Below the pieces are notes generated by a model. That model was not told where the DNA came from, searched no databases, and saw only the letters and a list, made by a program, of their open reading frames with translations. From NCBI GenBank assembly GCA_012656075.1, contig JAAKBF010000035.1, positions 248,001 through 312,000 of the forward strand: a stretch of DNA of 64,000 nt. The letters run 5' to 3'. Source of the DNA: Phytophthora hibernalis (lineage: Eukaryota > Oomycota > Peronosporomycetes > Peronosporales > Peronosporaceae). Made by a program: the position numbers and the translations under genes. This document shows, piece by piece, positions 11,076 to 20,650 of this stretch (within the stretch, counting starts at the first letter, position 1; the number at the start of each line of letters is the position of its first letter).

Positions 11076-11432
11076 CTACGCTGCCTTCTCCACCTTCTTG
11101 GCGACGCTCTTGGCATGCAGTTGTTGTTGTTTGTGGCGCACGCGAGTCGTTTCTCGCTGGAGCACCGCCACTCGTGCCGGGTCTGCAGGCGACATATACA
11201 TCAAATTGTAACAATGCGAAACGCTAAAATCATCCTACGACACGCTGAACCCAGCCTGAAACGCCGACGTACCGTTGGCGGCCGCGAGGGTCCGTTGCTG
11301 GTGGCGTCGTGCCGCGAACTCGCGGTAGCGCTGACGGCTGACGTAGAGCAGCAGTGCACCGCCTAGCAGCTTCCAGCCGTGGGTCTCGAGCGCGTACTGC
11401 ACGTACAGCCAGATCGCTGTCGGAGTCGGCAT
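11076..11432 (-). CDS. short selenoprotein-S/VIMP-like ER membrane protein
   Basis: Two exons, 11273-11432 and 11076-11182, with a 90-bp intron (GTACGT donor), encode 88 residues. The N-terminal part, YALETHGWKLLGGALLLYV, is one membrane span matching the SELENOS pattern in which a Gly-Trp pair precedes the helix. After the splice, DPARVAVLQRETTRVRHKQ matches the start of the family's cytosolic coiled coil. SELENOS/VIMP anchors the p97 ATPase at the ER for protein degradation. The usual long C-terminal tail and its selenocysteine are absent; the frame stops after a Lys-rich helix. The start at 11432 is the first Met before the membrane span. Assignment rests on a short protein, so moderate confidence. 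Confidence 0.6.
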
Positions 11433-11633
11433 CGTTTTACGAAATTTGGCTGGCGCTTTTTCTGAAAAATATAGTGAGGCCCAGTCAAGCGGCTTTTTCG
11501 CAAAGATACATTCTCCGAAACGACGACTCGAAACGACGCGAGTTCGAGGAGCTCCCCAGTCTGTCGTGGCAGGCTCCGGCACCTTCGGGACGTATGGAAT
11601 GGGTCGTGCGTCTACATTTTCACTTTCGGCTTC

Positions 11634-12526
11634 ATGGCGACCGTGGCGATTCTGCTGTTTCTTCCGTTGCTGCTGTTAGGCGCACTGGGCCTCGCGTGGC
11701 TGGGCATTTCCCGATCGGGCAAGCAGCGCAGAGGCCTCCGACGCTACGAGAAGCTCCTGAACGACTCTTCGCCGGTAAAACGGCGGCAGGAAACGTCTGT
11801 GACACTCGGGCCAGTCGCCACGTGCAGATCCGCGAACGCCGCCCGCCCCATGGCGACGACGGAAGCCATTCTGCAACTTGTTCTGGACGCGCTGCACCAC
11901 TTGACGGGTCTGCCGTTGCTCATGGTGAACCAGCCAGACCACAACTTGCCGTGTTTGACCCGAGTCGAGACGCAGATGAGAGCTGATCACAAGAACGCGG
12001 CACTGCTGAGCAGCCCCAGGAAGAACAAGCACTTCCGATCGATCGCCTCCTGGAGCGATGATGAAGCTCCCGAGGAAGAGATGAGTGACATGGACAGTGA
12101 CGAGGAACAGGAGATGCAGAAGACTGCAGAGGTCGCATGTGCCAGCTCAGCACAGAGCCAACTCTTCGACGGACTGGAGTTCTACCTGGCAGTGAGTCAG
12201 GTGCGTGAGCAAACAGTCAGGTCCGTGCTGGCGCTGGGCATGGCCAAGACGATGACGACGATGAGAGATCGAAAGCAGAACCACTCCATCGCTCTCATCC
12301 AGCAGAGATATCCCGACTTCACGTGTCTGCCAACTTCAAGAAGCACAGCCGTACAGCAGCTCCCGAAAAAGGCGCCGATGGACTTGCTATCGGCACTGCG
12401 ACTCCCGTCAGCAGCCGCAGTCGCACAGACTCAATCTCCCATGAAGACCCACCACCGTCCTTCAGAAGAAGAAGGCCGTACGTCGTCCGTCGCTACCGTC
12501 ATGTGGACCCAACATATCCCGTGTAG
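11634..12526 (+). CDS. single-pass membrane protein of unknown function
   Basis: The start MATVAILLFLPLLLLGALGL provides an N-terminal signal anchor or signal peptide. The rest is hydrophilic, with an acidic patch (DDEAPEEEMSDMDSDEE, about 12058-12105) and a conserved-looking helix (LFDGLEFYLAVSQVREQ). Near 12315 the frame appears to lose one base; the downstream frame gives a compact Arg-rich end finishing at 12526 (SFRRRRPYVVRRY), whereas the original frame runs on as low-quality sequence to 12707. I therefore end the CDS at 12526. It is divergent from the SELENOS-like gene with about 200 bp between starts. No family recognised. Confidence 0.55.
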
Positions 12527-12873
12527 CTTAGGTAAATGTATAAACTATCCAAAAGCGCAGAAGATATTGATACTTATTAGCAAAATAGAAAATCCTAAAC
12601 GGCCTCTAGCCACAAACACTATCGGAAACTCTCGCCTGTCCGCTCTACTTGACTGTCATCCCACGTGGATGCAAAAGTCTCAGATACCAAAATCTTTCCT
12701 AACGTAAAGGACCGGAATACGATTGCTTCGCTTTATTCTGCATTGAGTTCGGTTGCCACGTACAGTTGTATTCGGCTGCAAACAGCCTCGAACGGTTGGC
12801 ATGACAAAGCGAGCTCTTTTTTGCTGGTGGTGCTGGCCTTGCTATTTCCTAGCGATCGAGTTGTGGTCGTGTT
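12527..12873. other. non-coding stretch before the tRNA gene
   Basis: AT-richer sequence with no supported ORF, probably the 3' UTR of the membrane-protein gene followed by tRNA upstream sequence. Confidence 0.5.
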
Positions 12874-12945
12874 GTCTTCGTGGCCTAATGGATAAGGCAT
12901 CGCCCTCCGAAGGCGGGGATTGGGGGTTCGAGTCCCTCGAGGACG
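12874..12945 (+). tRNA. tRNA-Arg(CCG)
   Basis: The 72 bases fold as a cloverleaf: a 7-bp acceptor stem (GTCTTCG with CGAGGAC, one G-U pair), a 3-bp D stem GCC/GGC, an anticodon stem TCGCC/GGCGG with loop CTCCGAA (anticodon CCG), and a T arm containing GTTCGAG. The last base, G at 12945, is the discriminator. There is no intron. Internal A-box (TGGCCTAATGG) and B-box (GGTTCGAGTCC) promoters are present, and a TTTT run starts just downstream at 12947, as expected for RNA polymerase III termination. Confidence 0.9.
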
Positions 12946-13100
12946 CTTTTGCTTTGTCGGCCATGCAAGACGCAGCAAAACAACAACCATATTTCCTCAT
13001 TAAACCCTTATATAGTCAATTTGAGGAATCAGCAATGCCCCGTTTTCAGACAAAATAGACGTTCATCCTCATTTGGTCAAAAAGTCACCAGCCAACTCCA

Positions 13101-14682
13101 ATGGCGTCACAGACAACGGGATCAAGTGGCTCTGCTCCAGCAAGTTCGACGTCTCCTTCTCTACAGGAGGAGGCAGAAGCGTCCTCGTCTCACACTCGTT
13201 TGAACACCGCGGAGTTGACTGGCCACGCAGCGGAGGAGAAGGAACGAAACATGAGCAAGAAGTCGGACGCAGAGCAGAACCAGCGGGACTTGGACATGCT
13301 GGCGGACACTGTGCGGTCCTTCGTCGCGGATGTTGTGAGGTCGGCGGCCTCTTCTGAAGTTCAGGCTGTAGAAACTCTTGCTGTGTCAGAGTCAGAAGAA
13401 GTGCTTGCCCTTCCTTCATCAAGTGCTGAAGAAGTTTCATCAAAATCGTTAGCGAGACCAGCGCCTGAGTCGGAAAAGCCGAAGCCGAAGAGGCAAAAGC
13501 GGTGCGAGTACTCGGACGAAACCCGCGCGCTGTGCGTTCTCAGACACGAAGCTGACGGTGCTTCGTACGCGGCGATTTCGAAGGAGATGGGGATTCCTCA
13601 TGACACGGTGCGAGCTATCGTGCGTAAAGCAAAACGCACTGGAACGGTGAGCTCGGCGCCTCGTAGTGGGCGGCCGCGCAAGACCAACGGAATTGTGGAT
13701 AAAGTCATTCTGGAGGCTGTGAAGGCCAACAAACAATGCAGCGCGAGATCTATCCAAGAAGAACTTTTGCGCGTGTTTGGCATCAAGATATCGCCTGAGA
13801 CCGTACGACGTCGTGTACAAGATCATACGAAGCAGCGGATTCAATCCATCGCCAACGGAGCCTCAAGCGAGGGGGCTGCTATACCTGCTACAGATGAAAA
13901 CAGCAGTGTACCGGCTAGTGATGCGATTCTCGATGTATCTGAACCACGTCGGTCGGCTGAGTCCACTGTTCCCACCACTTCTTTACCTGCAGTGTCATTC
14001 CAAGAATTACTGCATGGAGAAGGACTGCGTAAATCTGGACCAGTCCCTGGTTCAGTATCTGCTGGGGTTGCTGGACCAGCAATAGGCGCTGGAAGCTCAC
14101 CCCAGCTATTGATGCTACTGCAGTCCTCGAGTCTCCGGTTCAGACTCAATCGCACCAACCAGAGAGCGAGCCATCACCTATCACGCGCTCCAAGCGTGGA
14201 GAGTACAGTATTGAGACGCGTGAGCAGTGTGTGGCGCTTCATGATCAGGGCCAAGGGTATCGTAAAATCGGAAAGGCTTTAAGCATGCCTCACACGACTG
14301 TGCGCGCCATTGTGGAAAAGGCTCTGCGAACGGGTACTGTTCTCCTGCAAAACGCACAGGTCGCCCGCGCAAAACAGACGAGATCGTGGACAAGATCATC
14401 TTACAGGCAGTGAAGGCAAATGAGAAGAGCTCAGCCCGCGTGATTAAGGAGCAACTTATGGCGGCGTACGGCGTGCAAGTTTCGTGTGAGACCATTCGTC
14501 GCCGCGTCAAAGACCACGGCCGCCAGTGTGTGTTGGAGGCAGAAGCTCTTGCAAATGACACATCGTCAGACCAACAAGAAACGACACAAGAACGAGAACT
14601 CGTGCATATGGCAATGGCGAACCGCTCGTCGGCACCAGCTCCAAGTTTGATGACATTTGACGAGAATGGAGTGCACATTTAG
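13101..14682 (+). CDS. protein with two tandem transposase-type HTH domains
   Basis: After a Ser/Glu-rich N-terminus comes a basic stretch and a bipartite HTH module (about 13505-13830: YSDETRALCVLRH, GIPHDTVRAIVRKAKRTGTV, GRPRK, VKANKQCSARSIQEELL, SPETVRRRVQDH). A Ser/Pro linker follows, then a second copy (about 14200-14520: YSIETREQCVALHDQG, MPHTTVRAIVEKALRTGTV, GRPRKTDEIVDKIIL, ARVIKEQLM, CETIRRRVKDH). The modules resemble the paired-like DNA-binding region of Tc1/mariner transposases, but no DDE/D catalytic domain follows. Frame changes near 14100 and 14345 each fit one missing base. A nuclear DNA-binding role, perhaps a domesticated transposase fragment, is inference. It converges on the minus-strand gene ending at 14745. 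Confidence 0.7.
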
Positions 14683-14744
14683 TGCTGGCTTGGACAGGAG
14701 CATCAAGTAAAACGCGTATGATATATTAAGATTCCCGAGGAAGT

Positions 14745-15376
14745 TTAGTCCACTAATTTGTTCGCCACTTCGGCCACTGCTTCCTTGGCGCGGGTAGCAA
14801 TCGAAGGTGACAATGCATCGTCGGTGACGGAGACTTGTTTTTCAAGGCCGAGAAACTGCAGAAGCTGTCGCGCAACGTCGACCTCACCACTGTTTCCACC
14901 GTATCAGCAGTGGTGGGAATGCTGCTTTGTTCGGTGTTCTCGTTCCTGAACATCTCCTCACTGGGATTGGTCTTCTCATCGTCGCCACCGAGGATATTGT
15001 TGATGATGTCCCCAACACCACCCGAACTGTCGTAGTTCTGGTCGTAGATTCGACCAGCATTCTTCAAGTCGTTCATTGCGTCTGCGGTTGAGATCATGCT
15101 GTTGTGGGCAGCGACGACTTCCGACTTGGATGGGGTATCGCTCCTACGGATACGTTTCGCGACATACCGCAAGTCCCTGACCATTTCTTTTACGACACGG
15201 ATGTCATTCCTCATGAAATGTTTCGAAGTGCTGAGGAAATGCAGTCCGTGGCGTTTATCGTAGGCGCCGAGGTTCTTATTCAACTTCTTGAGGCATTTAT
15301 CGGCCTCATTCGCCGTCTTGGTCAGCAGCAGCTCCAGCTTTAAGAACTCTTGTTCTACGACAGCAGACTTGGTCAT
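14745..15376 (-). CDS. helical protein, paralogue A of a divergent pair
   Basis: The protein starts MTKSAVVEQEF at 15376 (chosen because it aligns with MGKS of paralogue B; an upstream Met at 15403 is possible). It is alpha-helical and charged, with RHGLHFLSTSKHFMRND and TPSKSEV segments shared with the plus-strand gene at 15847. A one-base dropout near 14845 shifts the frame; the corrected C-terminus, LLQFLGLEKQVSVTDDA through VANKLVD, again aligns with paralogue B. No signal peptide or catalytic motif is visible. Family unknown; likely oomycete-specific. Confidence 0.7.
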
Positions 15377-15846
15377 GGGTATTGGTTGCGGGTCACTTTC
15401 CAAAATGAAAAAGGATTCATTTTAAATGAACAGTTCGGATTGAAGTTCACGCTATTGATGGCTGAAAGCGACAAGTGCAGAAGGATGGAAACGGAGGTGT
15501 GCCTTGTGCCTTGTAAGCTCTATGACCGCATTGTGCCGAATGCCCACGTTGGGTGGCGGCGAATTGATGCGAGTATATTTCGCCATCGCCATTTCACGCT
15601 GCCCGCACCTTGCTACATCGAGATGCAGTCGGTGATCAAACTACCGGTAACTCGAGGCACGAAATTAGTTCGGCGTCGCAGACTTTGCGGTGCCTTCAAT
15701 GAGATGGATCGTTCGGTGCAGCCATTAGTCGGCGTTTCTCAGTGGGCACCACGCCGCAGCGACATCGTGCTCACTTCGAATTGTGCTCCAGAGTACACAA
15801 GCCGACGCCCACCCCACCGATTCCATCTCAAGACCACCTCACTATC

Positions 15847-16554
15847 ATGGGCAAGTCCATTGACCGCAACGCCGCTGCTGATAAGGAGTTCGCTTCGCTA
15901 GAGCAAGTGCTGATCCAGACTGCAGACGACGCGTCCAAGTGCCTCAATGTGCTTAAGAAGAACTTGTCGGAGTTCGACAGCCGCCACGGCCACCACTTCG
16001 TCAACACGTCCAAGTCGTATCTGCGGAGCGACATGCGCACTGCCAAGGATATCGCGAAGGACCTGAAGCACGTGGCCCACCAGATCCACAAGAGCCACAA
16101 GCCGTCCAAGTCGGAAGTCGACTCTGCTCGCAACATGATGAACGCCACCAGCAAAGCCATGGACGTTCTGAAGGCGACAGCTCGTAACTACGACGACAAG
16201 AACGGGCGGTCAACCGGCGTCAAGGCCGCGATCAAACACGTCGTCCATGGCAACAACGACAAGGAAAAAGACGTCCACGGTGGACTTTTCGGCAAGAATG
16301 ACCACCATCACCATGACGGTGGTGGCATTCTGGGAAACCCCGACACTGTTGAGGCGCTGGTGAAGACAACACTCCGTGACCACTTCAACCTGAACGTATT
16401 GAGCTACCAGATCACTGCGGCGGAGAAATCGCTGTCGTCGTCGACCATCATCGGACGTGCGAAGGTTGCGGTGCACGAGGTGAAGGACAAACTGAAGGGC
16501 GACAAGTCGAACCCTCTTCATGGAGGTCACGCCAAGCGATCAGTTACTCCGTAG
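15847..16554 (+). CDS. helical protein, paralogue B of a divergent pair
   Basis: An intact single-exon frame of 235 residues starting MGKSIDRN. It aligns along its whole length with paralogue A: NEADKCLKKLNKNL against DDASKCLNVLKKNL, then RHGHHFVNTSKSYLRSD and KPSKSEVDSARNMM. It differs in a His/Gly-rich insert (DHHHHDGGG, about 16303-16326) that could bind metal, and in a Lys-rich tail. The ATG at 15847 follows a CA-rich context. The 470 bp between the two starts presumably hold both promoters and include a TACCGGTA palindrome at 15642. Function unknown. Confidence 0.85.
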   Translation: MGKSIDRNAAADKEFASLEQVLIQTADDASKCLNVLKKNLSEFDSRHGHHFVNTSKSYLRSDMRTAKDIAKDLKHVAHQIHKSHKPSKSEVDSARNMMNATSKAMDVLKATARNYDDKNGRSTGVKAAIKHVVHGNNDKEKDVHGGLFGKNDHHHHDGGGILGNPDTVEALVKTTLRDHFNLNVLSYQITAAEKSLSSSTIIGRAKVAVHEVKDKLKGDKSNPLHGGHAKRSVTP

Positions 16555-16675
16555 GGAACCCCGAACAGGATGCACTCGCCACCAAGCTTAATCTCTTTCA
16601 CTACATGAAGCATATATTAATGACGGCAATGAATTGAACACTTCATAAATTGAAAACATCATTGATTCACATCAC

Positions 16676-18773
16676 TTACACCGCGTTGCTAGCGGTCGAG
16701 GTGCCCGACGCCCCCGACTTGTCAGCCAGAGGCGGCAGGTCGCGCATCATGCGCACGGCTTCCTCCACGGAAATGGTCGGGTCGTTCGCCAGAACGCGCT
16801 TCAGCAAGTTGGTAGCCGCGAGCAGGTCGTACAGACGGCTCTTGGCGTTGGCAATGGCGAAGCGCACCTTGCGTACCGCCAGCTTCTCCTGCGTGTCCGA
16901 CAGCACCTGGATGGTGGTGGCGTCCATGTCGTTCATGTGGAACGTGTCCAGCACCACACCGCGGGTGGTAATGCCTAGAGTCTGCAGACGCACCATCTCA
17001 CGCTCAATGAAGAGCGCCACACGCTCGCAGTTCGCAAAGTACAGCGAGCTCTCCACGCGGACAGCAATGATATCGCCCAGGTTCTTAGACTCCGGGAAGT
17101 TCTCACGGTCAACGAAGCGGCCGTTGTCCAGTTCGCCCAGAATGGCAACGGGCTGCACCTTGGACTTCCACATGAGCGCGAGAATGGAGCAGATGATCGA
17201 AGCGATCAGACCGTTCAGCACTCCCAGGCCAAGGGTGAGAGCGAACGACGCCGCCCACACGAAAAACTCGTCACGTTTGACACGGTACAGCCACTTGGCC
17301 TCCTTGAACTCAACCAGCGACCAGCCAGCGACGATAATAATCGATGACAGCGTCGCGCTCGGCAGATAGTACAGCGTTCCCGTCAACGTGTACAGGGCCA
17401 ACACCACAATGAGGCACGTGACGATGGACGCCAACTGCGTGTGCGCGTTCTGCAGGTTCACAGCTGTGCGAGACATACCGCCCGTGGGGGCATGGCCTGG
17501 AAGAATCCGCACACGACGCTGGCAATACCAATGCCAGTCAGCTCCTGCTCCGTGTTAATGTCCTCACCACGCTGAATAGCCAGACGCTTGGCCATGGCAA
17601 TACTCGACAGGAAGACCACCACCGACACCGTCAAGGCATGGTACAGAATAGTGCCGAAGCGGTCGCCAGCGATCAAGTCCGACGTGAAGCCGTACCACGG
17701 CACCTTGGGCTCAGGAAATCCACCGGGGATGTCGCCTGTCAGCTTCAGGTGCGACGGGCCCAGGATGTAGCCCACAATGCCACCGAAAATGCAGACAACC
17801 AAAGGACCGAGGTCGCACAGTGTGCGCATGAGGAAGATGGCGAGCAGCCGGCCCTTGGACTTGGGCTCTTCGACTTTGGTCTTACCAGCGTCTGCCTGCG
17901 ACTCACGCTCCTCCTGGGGCGTCGTCTGTGCATGATAGGCTGAATACTGCTGATCTGTGAGTGAAAACCCGTGGCCCGAGTTGGTCTGCGGCTGCAGGAA
18001 GCGTTCCTCCTCCTCGTTCTTGCCCTGTTCCTTAGTAGCAGGTGTGTCGCTCTCGAATAGCTGCATGAGCACGGGCGACGGGAAAAGCGCTTTTTGACGA
18101 TCTTGACGGCGAACAGGTACACGATAGACACAGCAGCCACTCCGAAGGCGTTGAGGTTGGTGTCGCCTATGTGGTTGAAGATCTGGTAGACCGTAGCAGG
18201 CGGGTAGTCCTGCGACGCGAACTTGATACCGAGTGCGTTGGAGACCTGCGAGAGCATAATGAGTAGACCGCCTGCCGAGATGAAGCCGCCCATGACTGGA
18301 CGCGAGAAGAAGTCGGCGATCTGGCTCAGATTCAGTATGCGCACAAGCAGCAGGATGCAGCCGCTGAGGAAGGCCATGAGGATGCCCGTGGCCACGCGCT
18401 CGTCCGGGTCCTCAATATCCTCGAGCGTCGTGCCCACGAGCAGCGACACCTCGGAGCCGCTGGCCACGGACAGCACCGTACTGGAGCCAAAGATGGCGTA
18501 CACCAGAGGCGACGTGGCTGCCGTGTAGAGTCCGTGGTGGGCCGGCACGTGCATGATGGTGGACAGCGACACCTCCTGCGGGATGAGCATCATGGCCACG
18601 GTGATACCCGCCACCAGGTCGAACTTGAGGTCGCGCTGCACGCTGTAGTTGGGCAGCCAGCGGAAGATGGGCGCGTAGTGCTGCACCTTTTGCTGCCACG
18701 TTGGCGTGGGCAGCGCGTAGCGGTCGCTCACGCGGCGCGGCTGCAGTCCCGTCAGCGCGCTGAGCCACGACAT
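16676..18773 (-). CDS. SulP/SLC26-family anion (sulfate) transporter with STAS domain
   Basis: Starts MSWLSALTGLQPRR at 18773. Motifs typical of SulP follow: LVAGITVAMMLIPQEVSLS in the first helices, PLVYAIFGSS, RPVMGGFISAGG, a predicted 10 to 14 membrane segments, and near 17490 a PTGGMSRTAVN motif. The C-terminal STAS domain contains GVVLDTFHMNDMDATTIQVL. No intron; roughly 700 residues, normal for the family. There is a hydrophilic insert of about 70 residues rich in Gln/Glu/Lys (about 17850-18060) between membrane segments. Frame changes near 18085 (run of five A on the coding strand) and 17478 (run of five C) each fit one missing base. It would sit in the plasma or vacuolar membrane; substrate is inferred from the family. 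Confidence 0.9.
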
Positions 18774-19730
18774 GCTCGGAGGTGCGGACTGGTCACTTGC
18801 GGGTACGGAGCAAAAACCGGAATGACCGATGCCGACTGCATAGCGGATCCCGTGTCACCTCGGGCTTGACTAATGCGGCACACTTCCAGTCAGGAGGTAC
18901 CGGTATGTACTGGCCAAGTTTCCGCACTGGGCCAGTGTTAATGCGGAGAGCGGCGTAGGTGGCCGGTATTTCGCTGCGTGGACGGGATCGGCTTGGTGGT
19001 TGGCGAATATGCACCAATGAGCAGATGGGAAAAGGAGCCGTCAAAGGAAACCCTTAATAGTGGGATGCGTTAGTCGCGGCGCTCGCGATCGCAGGACGCT
19101 GATCACAGGGCCCGGCTTCGCGATGAACACCACTGGTGACACGAGTGCCATGGAGCTCGGGCACCTGCTTGGATGGATGTTGAGGCCAGCGCTACGCAGA
19201 TGGACGCTACACTGTAGCGTTTAGGGCGTCGAGCTTGGACTCGAAGCAGCTAGACTCTAGCCTAGAGGCTGTAGCTTTTCACACGCTGTCATGTCGTTGC
19301 AGTGCGGCGGTAGCTTTTCTTGCGTGGTCGCTGCACCATTGCAGTTGGGGTTGGACCACTACACTCTGCAGTTGTATGTTGCTCAGCGAGTTGCAGTGAG
19401 GTTGAGTGCGACCTACATTTTCGTCTACGCCTGACAGTTGAAGCAAAATAAAGTGCTGCAGGTTTTCGCTGGTCGTAGTTTTGGATCACCGGGCACCTGG
19501 ATCGAGGCAAGAATTTGTACACCATCAAACTGTAGCCCAGTCGAAAAGATTGCACAAAGCAAAATGAAGCTTTACAGTCCGGAAAACGTTTGCTTTAGAT
19601 TGTCCTTCAGAGGATCATGGACACCAATTGGCAATTTCCGGTCGTTTATTCTACCGCGCTCTACCGGTTCTACCGGTAGAACATCGGTAGATTTCTTTTT
19701 CGATTTTTACCTCCCGCCCTACGCAAAAAC
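18774..19730. other. intergenic region with ACCGGT palindromes
   Basis: No supported gene in 957 bp between divergent genes. A TACCGGTA occurs at 18898, and just upstream of the SAP-like gene, 19661-19680, is the nested palindrome CTACCGGTTCTACCGGTAG. These are candidates for regulatory sites. Confidence 0.5.
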
Positions 19731-20528
19731 ATGGCGAGACTACCAGGCGAAGAGCGCGCGTGCGAGTGGTCCTTCACCGAGTCACTGACGCTGGATGACG
19801 TGGAGCTGCGCGAACGCCAAGTGCTGGAGGAGGACGGCGATACGTACCAGGTGCCCTTCGCGTACTCGATCCAGGGCCGCGAGATCTCGAAAATCACCTA
19901 CAAGGAGCTCCGCAAGGTGTGCGCGTATCTCGGCGTGCGCTACTACAAGAACCGACCCAAGGATGCGATGACGGAGCTCATCGCCCAGAAGAAAATCAAG
20001 GGCGAAGTGCCCGAAAGCTACCGATTCGTCATAAAAACTGGAAAGAAAAAGAAAAATACGGCCAGGGAAGGAATGGGTATGGAGAACCAGGACTCCGAGA
20101 CGGACAACCAGCTCTTCACCATTGCCAAGCGCCAACGTACAACGTTGGATAATGAGCTTGGAGCTGTTGACACCCCGACCATCACGACGAGTAGCACTGC
20201 GACCCACACGTTCCTCCAACCAGTGAGTCCGACCGTGTTGGATCACCAATCACCGTTGGAAGACTTTGACTCCGGGTTATCAACGACACCGTCGCCTACA
20301 TCAAGTCGGATCAATGTGGAGATGTCGCTAACGGACCGCACCGACACCTTCACCCTCCTAAGTCACATACGTCAACAGATTCGATCCGTGGAAGACGAGA
20401 TCGCAGCCCACACTGAGAGCAACGAAGCCCGCATTTCCACCGTGAAGACCCAACGTCTCACCCACGACCTACAGTTCTACCTCTCGGAACGTCGTGCTCT
20501 CATGCAGCAACTCGAGCTTTCGCGTTAA
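19731..20528 (+). CDS. SAP-like domain protein of unknown function
   Basis: Intact 265-residue single exon starting MARLPGEERACEW. A segment near residues 50-90, ITYKELRKVCAYLGVRYY followed by AMTELIAQKK, resembles a SAP-type helix-extension-helix DNA-binding motif. A Lys-rich patch (KTGKKKKNTA) could be a nuclear signal. The C-terminal 80 residues are helical and may form a coiled coil (HIRQQIRSVEDEIAAH). Related short proteins of this layout occur in oomycetes as multigene families, by my recollection only. A nuclear role is inferred. Confidence 0.7.
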   Translation: MARLPGEERACEWSFTESLTLDDVELRERQVLEEDGDTYQVPFAYSIQGREISKITYKELRKVCAYLGVRYYKNRPKDAMTELIAQKKIKGEVPESYRFVIKTGKKKKNTAREGMGMENQDSETDNQLFTIAKRQRTTLDNELGAVDTPTITTSSTATHTFLQPVSPTVLDHQSPLEDFDSGLSTTPSPTSSRINVEMSLTDRTDTFTLLSHIRQQIRSVEDEIAAHTESNEARISTVKTQRLTHDLQFYLSERRALMQQLELSR

Positions 20529-20650
20529 ATGTAGCCATCTTGGTTTATCTTATCTTACCGGTACCGGTATCTTGGTCAGCTCTCCGTCTTAAGTGCGTTT
20601 CAAATTTCCCGCTTCTTCAGTAAAATACCAGTCAAATTGAAGCCTCGAAA

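Noticed and set aside
15350..15901. 183-codon plus ORF between the paralogues
   Set aside because: It overlaps the start of paralogue B in another frame and the promoter spacer, and has no similarity to the paralogues.
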